Positions 25,150 to 36,576 are shown, counted from the stretch's first letter. The stretch is 64,000 nt of DNA from Marisa cornuarietis (GCA_004794655.1 SMMW01000153.1:2614501-2678500), one strand, 5' to 3'. Numbers and translations are program-made. The notes: a model not told the origin generated them from the letters alone.

Positions 25150-25760
25150 AGCAGTCAGTTGTAATTATAAAATACTATATCTATTCTGTTTGAGGATTTG
25201 TTTTTTAAAGCCAGAAGTGCTGACAGTGAATCTGAAATTACTACATATTGTTGTTGCGTTGTGTCCTTCATTCCGAGATGAAGTGTATGGAGAGCTGTCA
25301 GTATGGCCGTCAGCTCAGCTGTAAAAATTGAAGTGTGTTTTGGGAGTCTGCTGGAGATGGTGATGTTACCGGGTTGGTATACTCCTAATCCGGTTGTGTT
25401 TGTCACTGGGTCATGAGATCCGTCAGTATAAATCTGCACGTGTTCTTTGTATGTGGTGTTTAGCTTGAGCTTTGTTTCTGCAGTGATTTGGGCTTGGTGT
25501 TGTTCTTTGTTGTATTTGGTGAGGTCAAGGTCTATCTGTGGGTGTGGAAGTGTCCAGGGTGGTGTTTGTATGTTGTCTGGTGGGTAAAGAGCTGTTATGT
25601 TAATTTCTGCTCCCTTTGTGTTTTCTAAGTGTTGTGTGTGTTGTTGTAGTGTGGGCTGTGGGGTAGGCCTGCTCTGTGTCTGTGGGGTTGAACATGAATC
25701 TGTCGGACTGGATGGTCAGGTGGGAGACATTGAATTTTGTAGTAGTAGCTAGCTGTCCTT
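25150..25760 (-). mobile_element. LINE remnant, RNase H domain (I/Nimb-like)
   Basis: Read on the minus strand, PPWTLPHPQIDLDLTKYN leads into VQIYTDGSHDPVTNTTGLGV, then FTAELTAILTALHTL and VVISDSLSALLALK. These carry the catalytic Asp (YTDGS), Glu (TAEL) and Asp (SDS) of the RNase H domain found C-terminal to reverse transcriptase in I-type retroposons and in bacterial-like RNase HI. The frame is open for about 95 aa, and the upstream connecting region has at least one break. No RT is left. The TAEL/SDS spacing is normal, so this fragment decayed less than the LINE at 3350-6190. Confidence 0.7.
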
Positions 25761-27364
25761 TCTTTTATTATTAATTCTATAGGTTTCTGACCTGTTTCCG
25801 CCAGTACTGGTAGAAAGCCGCACAGAACCTGTCATATCCTCAGCAGTCTATGATTCAATGACGCAAGGGAACCAAACCTACCAAACAACATTGTTAAACA
25901 CACACAACGGTTTACCTTCTTTTTTGTTCAGAGAGTTGGTAGGTATCGTATAGACTGTACAGAGATGTGCAATCTGCATTTTGTAAGTCTTACAGGGAAG
26001 AGAGCAAAAACAAAGATGGCAGAAGCTCTCGACTAAAAACACTCGCCCTCCTTTCTCATTTTTAACCCGTCCTTCTCTCTTATCAGTTTGCAGTCTCAGC
26101 TTTAAGTGAATGTCTGTATAACCTGACCTTCCTGGGGCCGGCTTGATGCCAGCTGCACACTAACAAACATGCACCAACGGATATTTACATTCCTGAGTTC
26201 GCATCACTGACACAATTTTCAGCTTACTATTGAATTTTTTTTTCTTTTTCTACTCACCATGTTTCAAAATCTGACAGTGGTTCTCTTGGTTGTACTCTTT
26301 GCCCAAACAGATAGCCTCAGTCGAATCTCACTTGCTGGTACACTCACTACACTCCCAGAATTCCTTGTGAGAGGAACAGTAATCAAGTTTTGGTAGGTCA
26401 ACGATTTGTGGGCATTTATGTCCCTTTTAACCGAAGATGCTGGGTTTTTTTTTCATTTTTCACACAAACAAATTAGGACCGGCAAAAAATATACACATTA
26501 TAAATGCGTTCAGGGAAACTAAGAGCTTTTATTTCAGTTAGAAATGTATACTAAGTGGAAGAGTCACCTGCTCCGTGACTAGTGGTTCCCCAAGGGGCGC
26601 CAAGGACCAGATGAAGACTGGGACCTTTGGCTTTGCTAGTCGTGACTTTGCGCATGCTTGCTCTTCCTGCTGCTGATTATTCCTTCTGGATGATTCCCTT
26701 GATCCCCGACGAAATCAGTTGGGGGCAGATCTTAAAGTTGGGACGGAGTGGGAGGAAGAGGTGGTCTGTGTTTCTTCTTCAGCAAAGGTCAGCTCCCTGG
26801 GTTCAGCCCTCGTCGAGATGAGTGACTAGACTGGGTTAGGTAGCGCACGCATTTTTTTTTTTGTTTTGTTTTGGATAAAGAGTGAACATCAGGACTAAAT
26901 TGCTACTGAGAACTAAGAGTTCTCGTTTCCAGACGCCCTCTGTTCTCAGGTTTTCTCCGAGTACTCCGTGTCACAAACCTACGTTTTGGACAATCGGATT
27001 GGAACAGCAAACAGGAAAAGGAGGGCGGACGACGAGTGGGGTTTTATTATGACCGTTTGTTCTTTGATGAGCGGCATCCTTCAGGGGCTCTAACAATGTA
27101 CATTTGGAAGGTTAGGGCTGTGCCTAGTAATCATCATTTGTCCTGTTGTTTTGTGCTACCTTATCTATTCACCCGAAAACCTGCTGGGTGAGTCTGTGGG
27201 TTTGTGAGTTGTTGCTGTTGTTGTTTTTATAATAATAATAATAATTCCATATGACGTAAGTTCAGCATAGTTTTATGGTTAATATCAAACATGTATAGCT
27301 GGATGAATGTTTAGTTATTAAGGACATTTTTTTGTTTTGAGTTGATTTCCTTCTCCCATTGGTG
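25761..27364. other. Intergenic DNA without recognisable genes
   Basis: Short ORFs only. Homopolymer T/G tracts near 26225, 26440 and 26850 and an (ATA)n run near 27230 are the only obvious structures. Confidence 0.4.
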
Positions 27365-27520
27365 CGCGGATCTTGCTGGGGCGAGAGACGATAGAAAGAA
27401 GGACTATCTCATGTGTGGGAAGAGATAACTTACAACGCGCATGCGCTGGAGTAAGCTCTGCAATCGTCTTTTCCGGTTTTCCTTTACACGGTGTGTTCTA
27501 GAGCTCAAGGAGGGATGTGT
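27365..27520. repeat. Dispersed repeat family Y, copy 2
   Basis: It shares AGATAACTTACAACGCGC and ATGCGCTGGAGTAAGC followed by CCTTTACACGGTGTGT with 17525-17700. The sequence that follows (to about 27850) includes AATAAACG near 27825, which would suit an LTR polyadenylation signal, but no second LTR was found. Confidence 0.5.
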
Positions 27521-28884
27521 AACTGAGCAGAGTGTTCACCGGAGCCCAGGATGATGTGTAAATTTGTTTGCGACATTCTCAGATAAGCCAGCGTGGCCGT
27601 AGGAAATTGTTGATACTGAGGGTGAAAGAGACCGGAAATGAGAGTAATTCATTCCCTAGGCAAGGTAATGCATGTTGTGATAATTTTTATATTAACTTTT
27701 ATAATAGTTTTGAGAAAGAATAATTTAGCATTATTATTTTTAAGTTTTGGAATTGTAAAATTAGCTTATAAAGCAACTTAGAAAGTTACATTGTTTAGAG
27801 TGTTCATCTTGCATATTCATTAAGGAATAAACGTTTCAGGAATTACCTAGGCCCTAGGGGGAAGTAAGGGCGACAATCAAGAGCGGTTTCTCCCTGTCAG
27901 TAGACGGACCAACAGAGGAGACCACAGAGTGGCCCCTCTTTGTTTTTGGTTCTCTTTCAGTCGGAGATGCCTGTCTAACCAGCACCAGCTGCCGTGGATG
28001 ACCAGAAGTAGCCACGTTTGTCTTCGTCAGCCGAAGTAGTCACGGTGGACCACTTTTCCCAGCAGCGCTAACCACAGAAGGGATTGTCCTGTGCCCGACA
28101 GTATTCCGAGCTAGTTCCGAAAAGTAAGTATCGTCAGGGTGCGTTTACACTTCTGTTACATCTTGTCTAATCTAGAAAGACATTGGACATATATTTGATA
28201 GAAGGTGTAAGTGGAAATGAGTGCGAGAGAAAGCAGATACTTGAAAGACGAATGAGACAAGAGATTATTATGTTTCTATGTTAAATATGCTGTATTTTTG
28301 AAATATCTTGTGGCCCGTATGACCCCGAACCTTAAAAAAAAAGAAAAAAAAAGAAACTCCCTACAATAAAGAATGAGAAACCTAGTGACAGGTCTTTGTA
28401 GTTTGTGGAGTGAAAGAACGCGCGTGGACACAGTGTTTGCCTCCCTTCCCCATGGTCCAATACTTCAGAATCGAGTATTTCCGTTTATAGTCCAGTATAA
28501 ATCTTAACAGCAGCAACATCTGCACTTTCTAAACATATTACACAAAAAGGGAGATTAAAATCAAAGGTAGTACAGGTAGTGGTCTGGCAATCCATGCGAG
28601 CTCGAGTAGGCAGCCGGAGGAGCTGGAGGAGGAGGGGTTTCGCAAAGTCTGTCAACTTCAGGTGAATACAAGCAGCATTAGTCTGAGTCCTCTCAACTTT
28701 GTCCAGTAGTACAGTATTACATGGTTATACTACCAATTCTAAATGTTTGCAGCCATTTGTATATTCGGGAAAGATGTATAAAGAATTGCTCTTTACAATT
28801 AAGAAGATGCGCAAGAAAACGGTGCGCAATTTCTGTTTTATATTTGAGCTTACTTGGTGTCATTAATTCATTTTTTAAGGTAAA

Positions 28885-31800
28885 ATGGTTTTGCGTCTCC
28901 TAAAGAGAAAATTCATCAGGCTGCTGATTTGTGCAATACTTGTTCTGCTTCTTCGGCAAGTAGTAATCTACATCACGGAAACAAATTTCAAAGCCTTCTT
29001 CAGAAAACACAGTCACGGTAAGGCTTCGGCTTCGGTCCTCCGAAGTCAACAACTGTTATGATTCTTCAGACTCCCAAAACGAGTCCTTACTGTTAGAAAG
29101 AAGTGCCAATATTCATATTATAGCGCAAAACGTATTCAAAATTCTAACAGCAAGTTTTTAATCGTATTATGACACATTTAAGGAATTTATTACCTTTGAG
29201 TATGTCTCCCAAACCTTTTACCTAGTGGTACCTACCTCAGGGAGACGCTGCCGATAAATGGCTACCTTAGCAGTTATAGTCTTCGTCATTCAATGCATCT
29301 TTTTATTGCAGCCATTAACACCTCTTGGGACTACCTCCCCTGTGACTGGAGAGTCGACAACATCCCCCGTCCCATGCGCCATCGCGCTGTCCTGGAGTGT
29401 ACTAACTCTTCCGCCCGGATTTTTTACGAGGAGGTGCCATTCAACACTATACCGGTGGTGACGACACTGGAGTCTCACGATCCGTGTCTGGCTCACCTGG
29501 CGCAGTCCACGTGGTGCAATGACCCGGGGATGCGCGTGCCCCGCCTCGTGCACTACGTGTGGTTCGCGCGGCACGTGCTGCCCCTGTACACGTTTGTCAG
29601 CGTGCTGAGTGCTGTGCGTCACGTCAGGCCCTGCCTGGTGCTGTTTCACGGCGACCACCTCCCCGAGGGCCCCTACTGGCACGCGCTGCTGCAACTGGTG
29701 CCCAACATCGTGCACGTGAGATCCAAGATGCCGCGCCAGATCTTTGGTCACGAGATCAGAGTGGTGGAACACAGCGCAGATGTAACGAGACTTCAAGTTC
29801 TTCTGGGTGAGGAAGCGGATAGTCCAGTAGCAACAGCACGTACGCCCGCATAGTAAACAACTCGAATCTCGAATAAGGCAGAGTATTTTCCCCGTTGATT
29901 CAGCTTTGGAATGGCTAGGAGACTTTTTGGAGGGTTGAAAAAGGTAAGGCAGCAACGGAAAACTGATAGTCCCGGCCCTCACCAAAAAAAAAAAAAAAAA
30001 TGCCGTGTAAGAGATAAGTATAGGTCTTTGACACCTCACTGTTTAATGGTCGAAGGTAACGGGACTACCTTTACCTTGTTCTGCATCAAGCTGGCTGTCT
30101 AGCTACGATGAGTCCCACTACCTTTTTTTTTTCTTTTCAGTCTAAAATTCGCCAGAGATGAGGGTATTTCGTCAATTATTCAGCGCATGCGCAGTGCGTA
30201 CAGAGATTGGGGAAAGCGATTACGGTTATTATAAACTGCTACAACTGTTAATTTAAAAAAAATGTATATTATCAGCTCTCCAGATGGTAAATGCCTAAAA
30301 GCTCGAATGACGAAGATTAAGGTTACATTGTAAGCGACAAAGACACAGATAATTTCATGCTGACAGAAATCTCAGCATTTTGCGGTCGATATTTTGTGTT
30401 AGGATGTTCACATAAATGACCCATGTTTAATCAGGTAGATCACAGTATTACATCGTGGGTATAAAAGTGAGAACACACAAGTGTCACCGCTAGGGCAAAA
30501 AACAACTGTTGACAATGTCAGCCCGAACTTCTTTGCCAGGTTTGGAGAAAAGTATCGTCAGAGATGTAAGATGCAGCATCAGGACTGATTCCGAAATAAC
30601 AGTAGGCGAAGATTAGCACTGTTACAAAATATACATCAACAAATATCACAAAGATTGTCACATATACAATGTGTATATCCAAGTTAAAAAATAATCTGCC
30701 AGCAAATTGGGCTCACACTTCTCAATACACTAACCGTGCGGTTCAGAAGTAGACACTATGCAGCTTTTGTGACCGTCGTGTTTATAGTGGGTGCATTACT
30801 TTGATGTGGAGCATTAGAAAGCAACCCAGGCCCTGCAGAAAGACAGACACTAGAAACAACATCGACATTGCCATCTAAACAACGGGATGAGCAACATGAC
30901 TTGTCCATTCATTCGACAGCACACCGCGCAGTAAACTCCGACGACACAATAGACCAGCCGTTCATAGCAGATGTGATGAACATGTGTCTACATAAAATAT
31001 CACGAATTAAGGCGGGCATGGTCGTGAGGTCCTAGTGATAGCCGGAGAGATATAGACGCATAGCACTTGAAGTCTTACTATGGATTCCTCGTTTATAAAT
31101 AAACTTCATTATACTAACCGTTCACAGACATGGGCTCATGGGATAGGCACAGCACAGGGCAGTTGCTTAGGAACTGGGGGTGGGGGCGAGGGCAAGGTTG
31201 GGGGGAAGCCGCCCTCTCAACAAAAATACTGAGGAGCCAAGAATTTGAAGAAAAGGAGAAACAAACTGTCTCCATCACTGTGTCTGTTTCAGTCCCCTGC
31301 CTCCATTCTGTTCGTTGCCAAGTTTTCCATAATGTATTAGGTAGCCTTCGGGAACATGTTGAAAATTTCCATGAATGAGGGTCTTCCGCTTAGATCGGTG
31401 TCCTAAGTAGACATTTGTCTTTCATACCATTCACCCTTCACTCCCCAATCCCTATTTCCCATTTCGCTCGACCCGTCACCTCTTGGACAAAAAGTGAATA
31501 TACTCACTCTTTTTTCTTTTTCTGTTCAAGACTACGGTGGGATTTATCTTGATACTGACCAGATAGTTCTCAAGTCCCTGGACCACATGCGCGTGTATCC
31601 TGTCACCATGGCAACAGAATTTAGAGAATGGAACCTAGGCAACGCCATGATTCTGAGCGAGAAGAGAGCTACATTCCTAGCACTGTGGTTAGGCGAGTAC
31701 AATGAGTTTGATGAAGATGACTGGTCTTACCACTCTACCCGGGTCCCATACAAGCTGTACTACCGGAGACCCGATCTCGTGCACGTCGTTCACTCTTTCT

Positions 31801-32063
31801 TCAGACCGAACTATGCAAGCATCGGCAAGTTTTATCAGAGTGGCGTGAGATACAAGTGGAACGACTTGCTGGCCTTGCACTTGTATGCACGGCTCTACGA
31901 ATCATTCTACTCAACAGTCCCAAGTGCCGTTCGTTGCAACTGCACGATAGGAGGAATACTGCAATACTCTTTGCACGGTGCTGCTGATGCTTGTTGGGTA
32001 ACCACAGTGGTCAACGGAAATGACACAAGTTACTTACAAGATGACGAATTGACACAGAAATAA
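28885..32063 (+). CDS. Type II membrane glycosyltransferase with DXD motif, paralogue B (GT32/A4GALT-like)
   Basis: Three exons, 28885..29017, 29312..29806 and 31531..32063. Introns are 294 and 1,724 bp, both phase 1, total 1,161 nt (386 aa). The exon structure equals that of paralogue A. Exon 1 gives a basic tail (MVLRLLKRKF) and a signal anchor (about residues 12-30). Exon 2 is 495 bp as in A and about 91% identical in protein. Exon 3 opens DYGGIYLDTDQIVLKSLDH, with the DXD residues intact, and contains HHSTRVPY-like (YHSTRVPY) and HVVHSFFRPNY segments shared with A. Exon 3 is only about 60% identical to A overall. Likely a Golgi glycosyltransferase, substrate unknown. It is about 15 kb downstream of A in the same orientation, so a tandem duplication. 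The TAA stop lies within the target-site duplication of a SINE that begins 7 nt later. All key residues are intact, so probably functional. Confidence 0.87.
29885..30095 (+). mobile_element. SINE family 2, 5'-truncated copy in intron 2 of paralogue B
   Basis: It contains GGAGGGTTGAAAAAGGTAAG, a GACACCTCACTGTTTAATGG-type segment and a terminal ACTACCTTTACCTTG. All occur in the same order in the full copy at 32071-32340. An A-run is inserted near 29984-30000. The tRNA-like head is missing. Confidence 0.65.
30700..31010 (+). mobile_element. Decayed LINE 5' fragment carrying a 2A-like NPGP motif
   Basis: In one plus frame GALESNPGP is read at about 30808-30834, preceded by a hydrophobic run (VFIVGALL) and followed by an acidic, polar stretch to about 31010. 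Hydrophobic residues, then ExNPGP near the start of an ORF, is the arrangement of 2A-like ribosome-skipping peptides known at the N-termini of several non-LTR retrotransposons. A TGA interrupts the hydrophobic part. It sits in intron 2 of paralogue B. Confidence 0.45.
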
Positions 32064-32070
32064 TAACTTG

Positions 32071-32340
32071 GGAAGCGGATGGCCGAGTGGTTAGAGCGCT
32101 GGCGTCCGAACCGAGAGCGTGCTGGTTCAATTCCCGATAAGCGCAGCAAACTTCCCCCAGTCGACCCAGCTGACGGGAATGGGTACCTGACTCCATAGAG
32201 GGTTGGGGAAGGTAAGGCAGCGAGGGAGAGGAGATTGGCACCACCCTCATGTAAATGCTGGCCCCGAGAAAAGTGGAGTCTCTAACACCTCACTCCCCAA
32301 CCACCTGAAAAAGGTTATGGGATGACCTTTACCTTTACCT
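32071..32340 (+). mobile_element. Full-length tRNA-derived SINE (family 2) with 10-bp target-site duplication
   Basis: The head has an A-box TGGCCGAGTGGTTAGAGCGC and a B-box GGTTCAATTCC at normal spacing, resembling a Ser/Leu-type tRNA. The body has GAGGGTTGGGGAAGGTAAGG, and the tail is repeated ACCTTT. It is flanked by perfect TAATAACTTG repeats at 32061-32070 and 32341-32350. The first TAA of the left copy is the stop codon of paralogue B. The 3' half of a tRNA acceptor stem is absent, so this is not a tRNA gene. Confidence 0.9.
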
Positions 32341-33224
32341 TAATAACTTGCGTGACATGCACCTTCACGCTTCTCCAACTGCCTGACCACCACGTCCTGA
32401 AAACAGGTTCATCTTTTTGTTTTGTATTTGCTTTTAGTGTGATTGTCTCATTGAAACCAATGAATGTGTTGATGCTAGACACGTTTTTTGTTCAAAGTCT
32501 GTCACGAAAGAACGTGGAATGTGGGAAGGGAAGACAGTCCGTTAATCAAGGGGCGTATAGCGCCAGCTCTGGTTCCCGTAACCCAACTCTTTAGTACCTG
32601 CGGACGCTGGTCAGCCCAGGTGAGGGAGGGTGTAGCGCCTCTCTGATTTCGGGAAGTCCACTCCTTGGCAATTGTTAATCGGACGAGGGTTGTGAATTCA
32701 GGTAGGGATAGATTCCAGAGGCTGGGCAGGGGACTGTCATTGTCTCGCACTAGCGGTGATGCATGATTGGCTGTATTTAAGTGGACAAATGAATTATGAG
32801 CGTGGTTGTGAGTGTGACTGACCAATCGTGTGCCACGCTATTGTCGAAACCGGCAATTTAACTTTGTGTGGAACCCAGAATCAGGGCTTCGCCACCAAAC
32901 TCTCGAAGTGATCGCATCAACGCGAGAGAGAAAGACTTTGAGTAAAGTCAGCTAGTACCTGTCTACGACCATCAGGCACGAGACGTGGTAAAAGGGACTT
33001 GTGAAGAGGTGTGCAGCCCACTCTTAAAACAGAGTGTCAAGGAGAGTAACCACTATCCCTGCAGTCGCCGTGCAACTCTCGGCAGGGGGATAAGTTACTC
33101 TGGTCACAAGCTAGGCGCTGGTCTCATCGGTGGAAGCGTCAGGCCTACTGGTGACAGGGAAGGGAGTGCACACCCGTGCAAGGGGACGGTACGCGTGAGC
33201 GCTCGTTCCAACTCCTTTCAAGTC

Positions 33225-33735
33225 GTCGAGTGCGAGGTTCCAGACAGCGAAGACAACGGCCAGCCGGCCACCATCTCTTCTGCGTCGTGGTGCCAGACAG
33301 AGCCACTCAAGACAACGAAGACAACGGCCAACCGGCCACCATCTCTTCTACGTCGTGGTGCCAGACAAAGCCACTCAAGACAACGAAGACAACGGCCAAC
33401 CGGCCACCATCTCTTCTACGTCGTGGTGCCAGAGAGAGCCACTCAAGACAACGAAGACAACGGCCAACCGGCCACCATCTCTTCTACGTCGTGGTGCCAG
33501 ACAGAGCCACTCAAGACAACGAAGACAACGGCCAACCGGCCACCATCTCTTCTACGTCGTGGTGCCAGACAGAGCCACTCAAGACAACGAAGACAACGGC
33601 CAACCGGCCACCATCTCTTCTACGTCGTGGTGCCAGAGAGAGCCACTCAAGACAACGAAGACAACGGCCAGCGGCCACCGTCTCTTCTGCGTCGTGGTGC
33701 CAGGGAGAGCCGCCCGAGACAAGGAGGACAAGGGC
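33225..33735. repeat. 68-bp minisatellite, about 7.5 units
   Basis: CCAG at 33293, 33361, 33429, 33497, 33565 and 33633 marks an exact 68-bp period; the last interval is 67. Each unit contains GACAACGAAGACAACGGCCA and CCATCTCTTCTACGTCGTGG. Units are nearly identical, so expansion or homogenisation is recent. The unit has no stop in any plus frame, and 68 is not a multiple of three, so all three frames stay open. This explains the long overlapping ORFs. Confidence 0.95.
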
Positions 33736-34069
33736 TAATCAATCGCCATCCCCCGTGTAACAAAGACTATCGTTCATACCAACGGACCATTCTATTCCAC
33801 GCGGCAACAGCAAGGCTAAGTGGCGTATGAATGTGTGATGTATAGAGCGAGTGAATGTGTACGGGAACGAGTGAGGAGAATGATGTGTATGTAGTTAAAG
33901 ATAGGGTTTCTATGACTCACTAGTTATTTGGATCAGCAATAGGAAGTTAGAATTAACGGGACGCCTTAGACTATTAGCCAGGATACAGAATTTACATTTC
34001 TTACATTGTTTATTATCAACATATTGGTGTAACTCTCGGCAGTCTTTATTATTAATAATTAACGTGTGC

Positions 34070-34155
34070 CACTAAATTGCGTTGTGTTTGTTTATTGGGG
34101 TGTGCGCTGGGGGCTCGAGTCAGTGTGATGTTTCTTGTTAATTAGCAATTTAGTG
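34070..34155. other. 11-bp inverted repeat around primer-site-like motif (copy 2)
   Basis: CACTAAATTGC at 34070-34080 and GCAATTTAGTG at 34145-34155 are exact reverse complements enclosing 64 nt. TGGGGGCTCG lies at 34108-34117, in the middle of the loop. Confidence 0.75.
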
Positions 34156-34259
34156 GAAGTGCATCGCGCACAAGTTATGTCGGCGTGGATGACGGAGTCG
34201 TCGAGAGTGTAGTTAAGGTTTTAACTACGAGTCTCCGTCTATCACACGTACCTAACACC

Positions 34260-35540
34260 CCTTAGGTTACGACAAAGTCAGGCGAAAAAGCTCTTCCTGA
34301 AAACAAGTTCTCCCGCAGACTGCTCTCAGAATATGTTCATATTTAGTGCCAGTGTCGGGCACTCTAATATTTTACAACTCTATGATAGAAAGAAAATTAT
34401 TTTTGTCTGCATAGCAGTGCTTATTAAACATCTTCCCTTCTGGATTCCAGCTTTACATGGTTAATGTTTGTGAAAATTGCATGTTTGCCAATGTCATCAT
34501 TACCATTGTAAATTGTAAACATTTGAATGAAGTCAAATTCTGGTGTGTACGGTTTTCTTGGTAACTTTTTCAGTTTATGGTGTTAAATGTTTTCTCTTTT
34601 TTCCCATCATCCAAATAATGTTGCAAGCAGCCAGTAATTCAAAATGGAACTCTTTTTTAGAAACCGCATTTCTTGCACATATCCCGTGCACACATTGCCG
34701 TAAAAGGTTTTTTACATTTCATATCAAATGACTGTAGTGAAGCCTGATAAATTCCACTTTTATGTAATTATATTTTAAACATTTATAATTGTTTAACATG
34801 TGTGTTATAATGGTTAATTTTTGTTATTATGTTCCTCTTGCTAAAGTTAATTTGTTTGAAACAATATTGCTAATGCATTTTTTTTAAAAAGGTCCTTTAT
34901 CTGGGGTTTCATTTGTTTGCATAAACCAAACTGAAACATTTTAATTGAAACAAGCTTTTTTTCTCCTGTCAAAAGTAAAATCATGAAACGGCAAAAAAAT
35001 AATAATTACTGTACATTAATATGGACTGTTTTACATGGAGTGTTTTCATACGTTGAATTTCGAACAGTTAATACTTATAACCTGTACAGTGTACACAGTT
35101 TTTTCTTTGCAGTTTGAACTGAATGACAAACATTGAGGACACTGACTTAGCCTTAGAGCAAATATTAGATATATATATATTAATGATTAACTAGTATATT
35201 TCTTTTTTTTTTGAAAATTGCAGTCGCTGCTTGTACAGGTTGTGACACAAATGCAAGATATACATATGCATACGAAGCATAGCAAATTATACAGGATGGT
35301 GATACACAAATGGAAGAGATGTGTACACAAATTAAAAAAAATATTCAAACGAGGTCAAGCAAATACAGGTTGGAGGCATAGAAATGCTACAAATGTAAAT
35401 GTACACACTGAATTAAAAAATACACATATGGTGCAGTGTAAGTTAATAAAGTCAGTGACAGAATCTAAGACCAATACATGTTAAAGTGCATGCATTTGGA
35501 GATCGATTCATCTTCTGGGGCCTGGAACAATTCGGCCAAG
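34260..35540. other. A/T-rich intergenic DNA, no gene seen
   Basis: Small lysine-rich and hydrophobic reading frames only, as expected of A/T-rich non-coding DNA. Confidence 0.45.
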
Positions 35541-35559
35541 GACCTACATGAAGGTCCGT

Positions 35560-36060
35560 GGATTGAATTTTCGGTGTTGGGACAATAAAGTCTTACTTAG
35601 GACAATAATGGTCGTGGCTAGGACGATTTGACTCAGACGGTGTGATATCGTTTTGGGGCGAAATGACCAGTGTTGCATACTACACGAAAATATATAGTGC
35701 AAACATCTATTCCACAAACAAGTACAGGTAAACATTAAATGCACACAGTTTGTCAAACGTTAGTTTTACTGCTAGTTTTCAGTCTTATAAAGGATTATTG
35801 TTACACTTTTTTCATTGCTCGCACTAAAGTGCAGTCGACTGAGGCCAGTCCCAAGCCCACAAGACAAATTGATCACCAATAAATCAAGTAACTTTTAAAA
35901 TCAAATATTACCAAAAGAGCCATACGTTGTTCGAACAATATAGATACGCAAGCTCAGCTGTCTATTTTAAACAGTACCTTGCGAATAAGGCTGTGGGGCG
36001 AAATAACTGGGGCGAAATGGTCTTGGGACGAAAAGACCGGTGACCCAATGGACATAGACC
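35560..36060 (-). repeat. Dispersed repeat with GGGACGAAATG motifs (copy 2, inverted)
   Basis: 35902-35940 is the reverse complement of 3085-3120. Flanking parts at 35570-35670 and 35985-36040 contain several GGGGCGAAATG/GGGACGAAA motifs, each followed by AC/TGACC. Confidence 0.5.
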
Positions 36061-36576
36061 AGAGATCTGTAGAGACCTATTAAAACCGAAACCTTTGGTA
36101 CGCTGAAAGTGATTTGTTATAACGTAACATAGCGATCGAGCAGCGATAAAATTGGTGCTGTACAAAACAGCGTCTTCTTCCCATAGCAGACGCGACCCGG
36201 CAGAACCGTTGAGGCAAATGGATGGGGGAGTTAACTCGCCGCCGCTTCGGACGAGACAACAGAGTAGTCTCACCTGGTTTAGAGTTCGTCCCACAGACTT
36301 AAATATAAAAACGTACAAAGATCATAGAAGTTTGTGTTTCTATGGCTCATTCTGTCGCAGAGTAGACTATTTCCCTCTCCAATGGTGTATAAGTCTTATA
36401 TTTGTTTTTGTGTTATGTAACCACAATAGATTCGGATGAAGACATGATGAACTTTAAAAATAAATACACGAGGGTTACACAGCATTGAAACACTATGATC
36501 TATGTGGTCTTGCGCATCTGCTCCTAGAAACAATTTCGAACTAAAGGAAGCCACAGCTACCGAGACAATTAAGTAA

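Larger units (their letters stand above)
32590..34240 (+). mobile_element. LTR-retrotransposon-like element, copy 2
   Basis: It shares ordered blocks with the inverted copy in 9790-10960 (see that entry). It differs by a 68-bp minisatellite expansion at 33225-33735. Long open frames here (up to 281 codons from 32985) come from the minisatellite and have no recognisable domain. After the TGGGGGCTCG motif at 34108-34117, homology with copy 1 continues, so internal sequence as well as LTR is present. Confidence 0.45.

Noticed and set aside
29290..30039. A 249-codon minus-strand frame overlapping exon 2 of glycosyltransferase B (and a 185-codon one at 11414-11971)
   Set aside because: They are antisense shadows of the G/C-rich exon 2 coding frame. 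They are conserved only because exon 2 is, and they run into intron and SINE sequence.
32078..32150. tRNA-Ser/Leu-like gene
   Set aside because: A and B boxes are present, but there is no complementary acceptor stem, an ACCTTT tail follows and target duplications flank it: it is a SINE head.
32985..33830. 281-residue Arg/Thr/Gln-rich protein
   Set aside because: It is generated by a 68-bp minisatellite open in all three frames, inside a repeat element.
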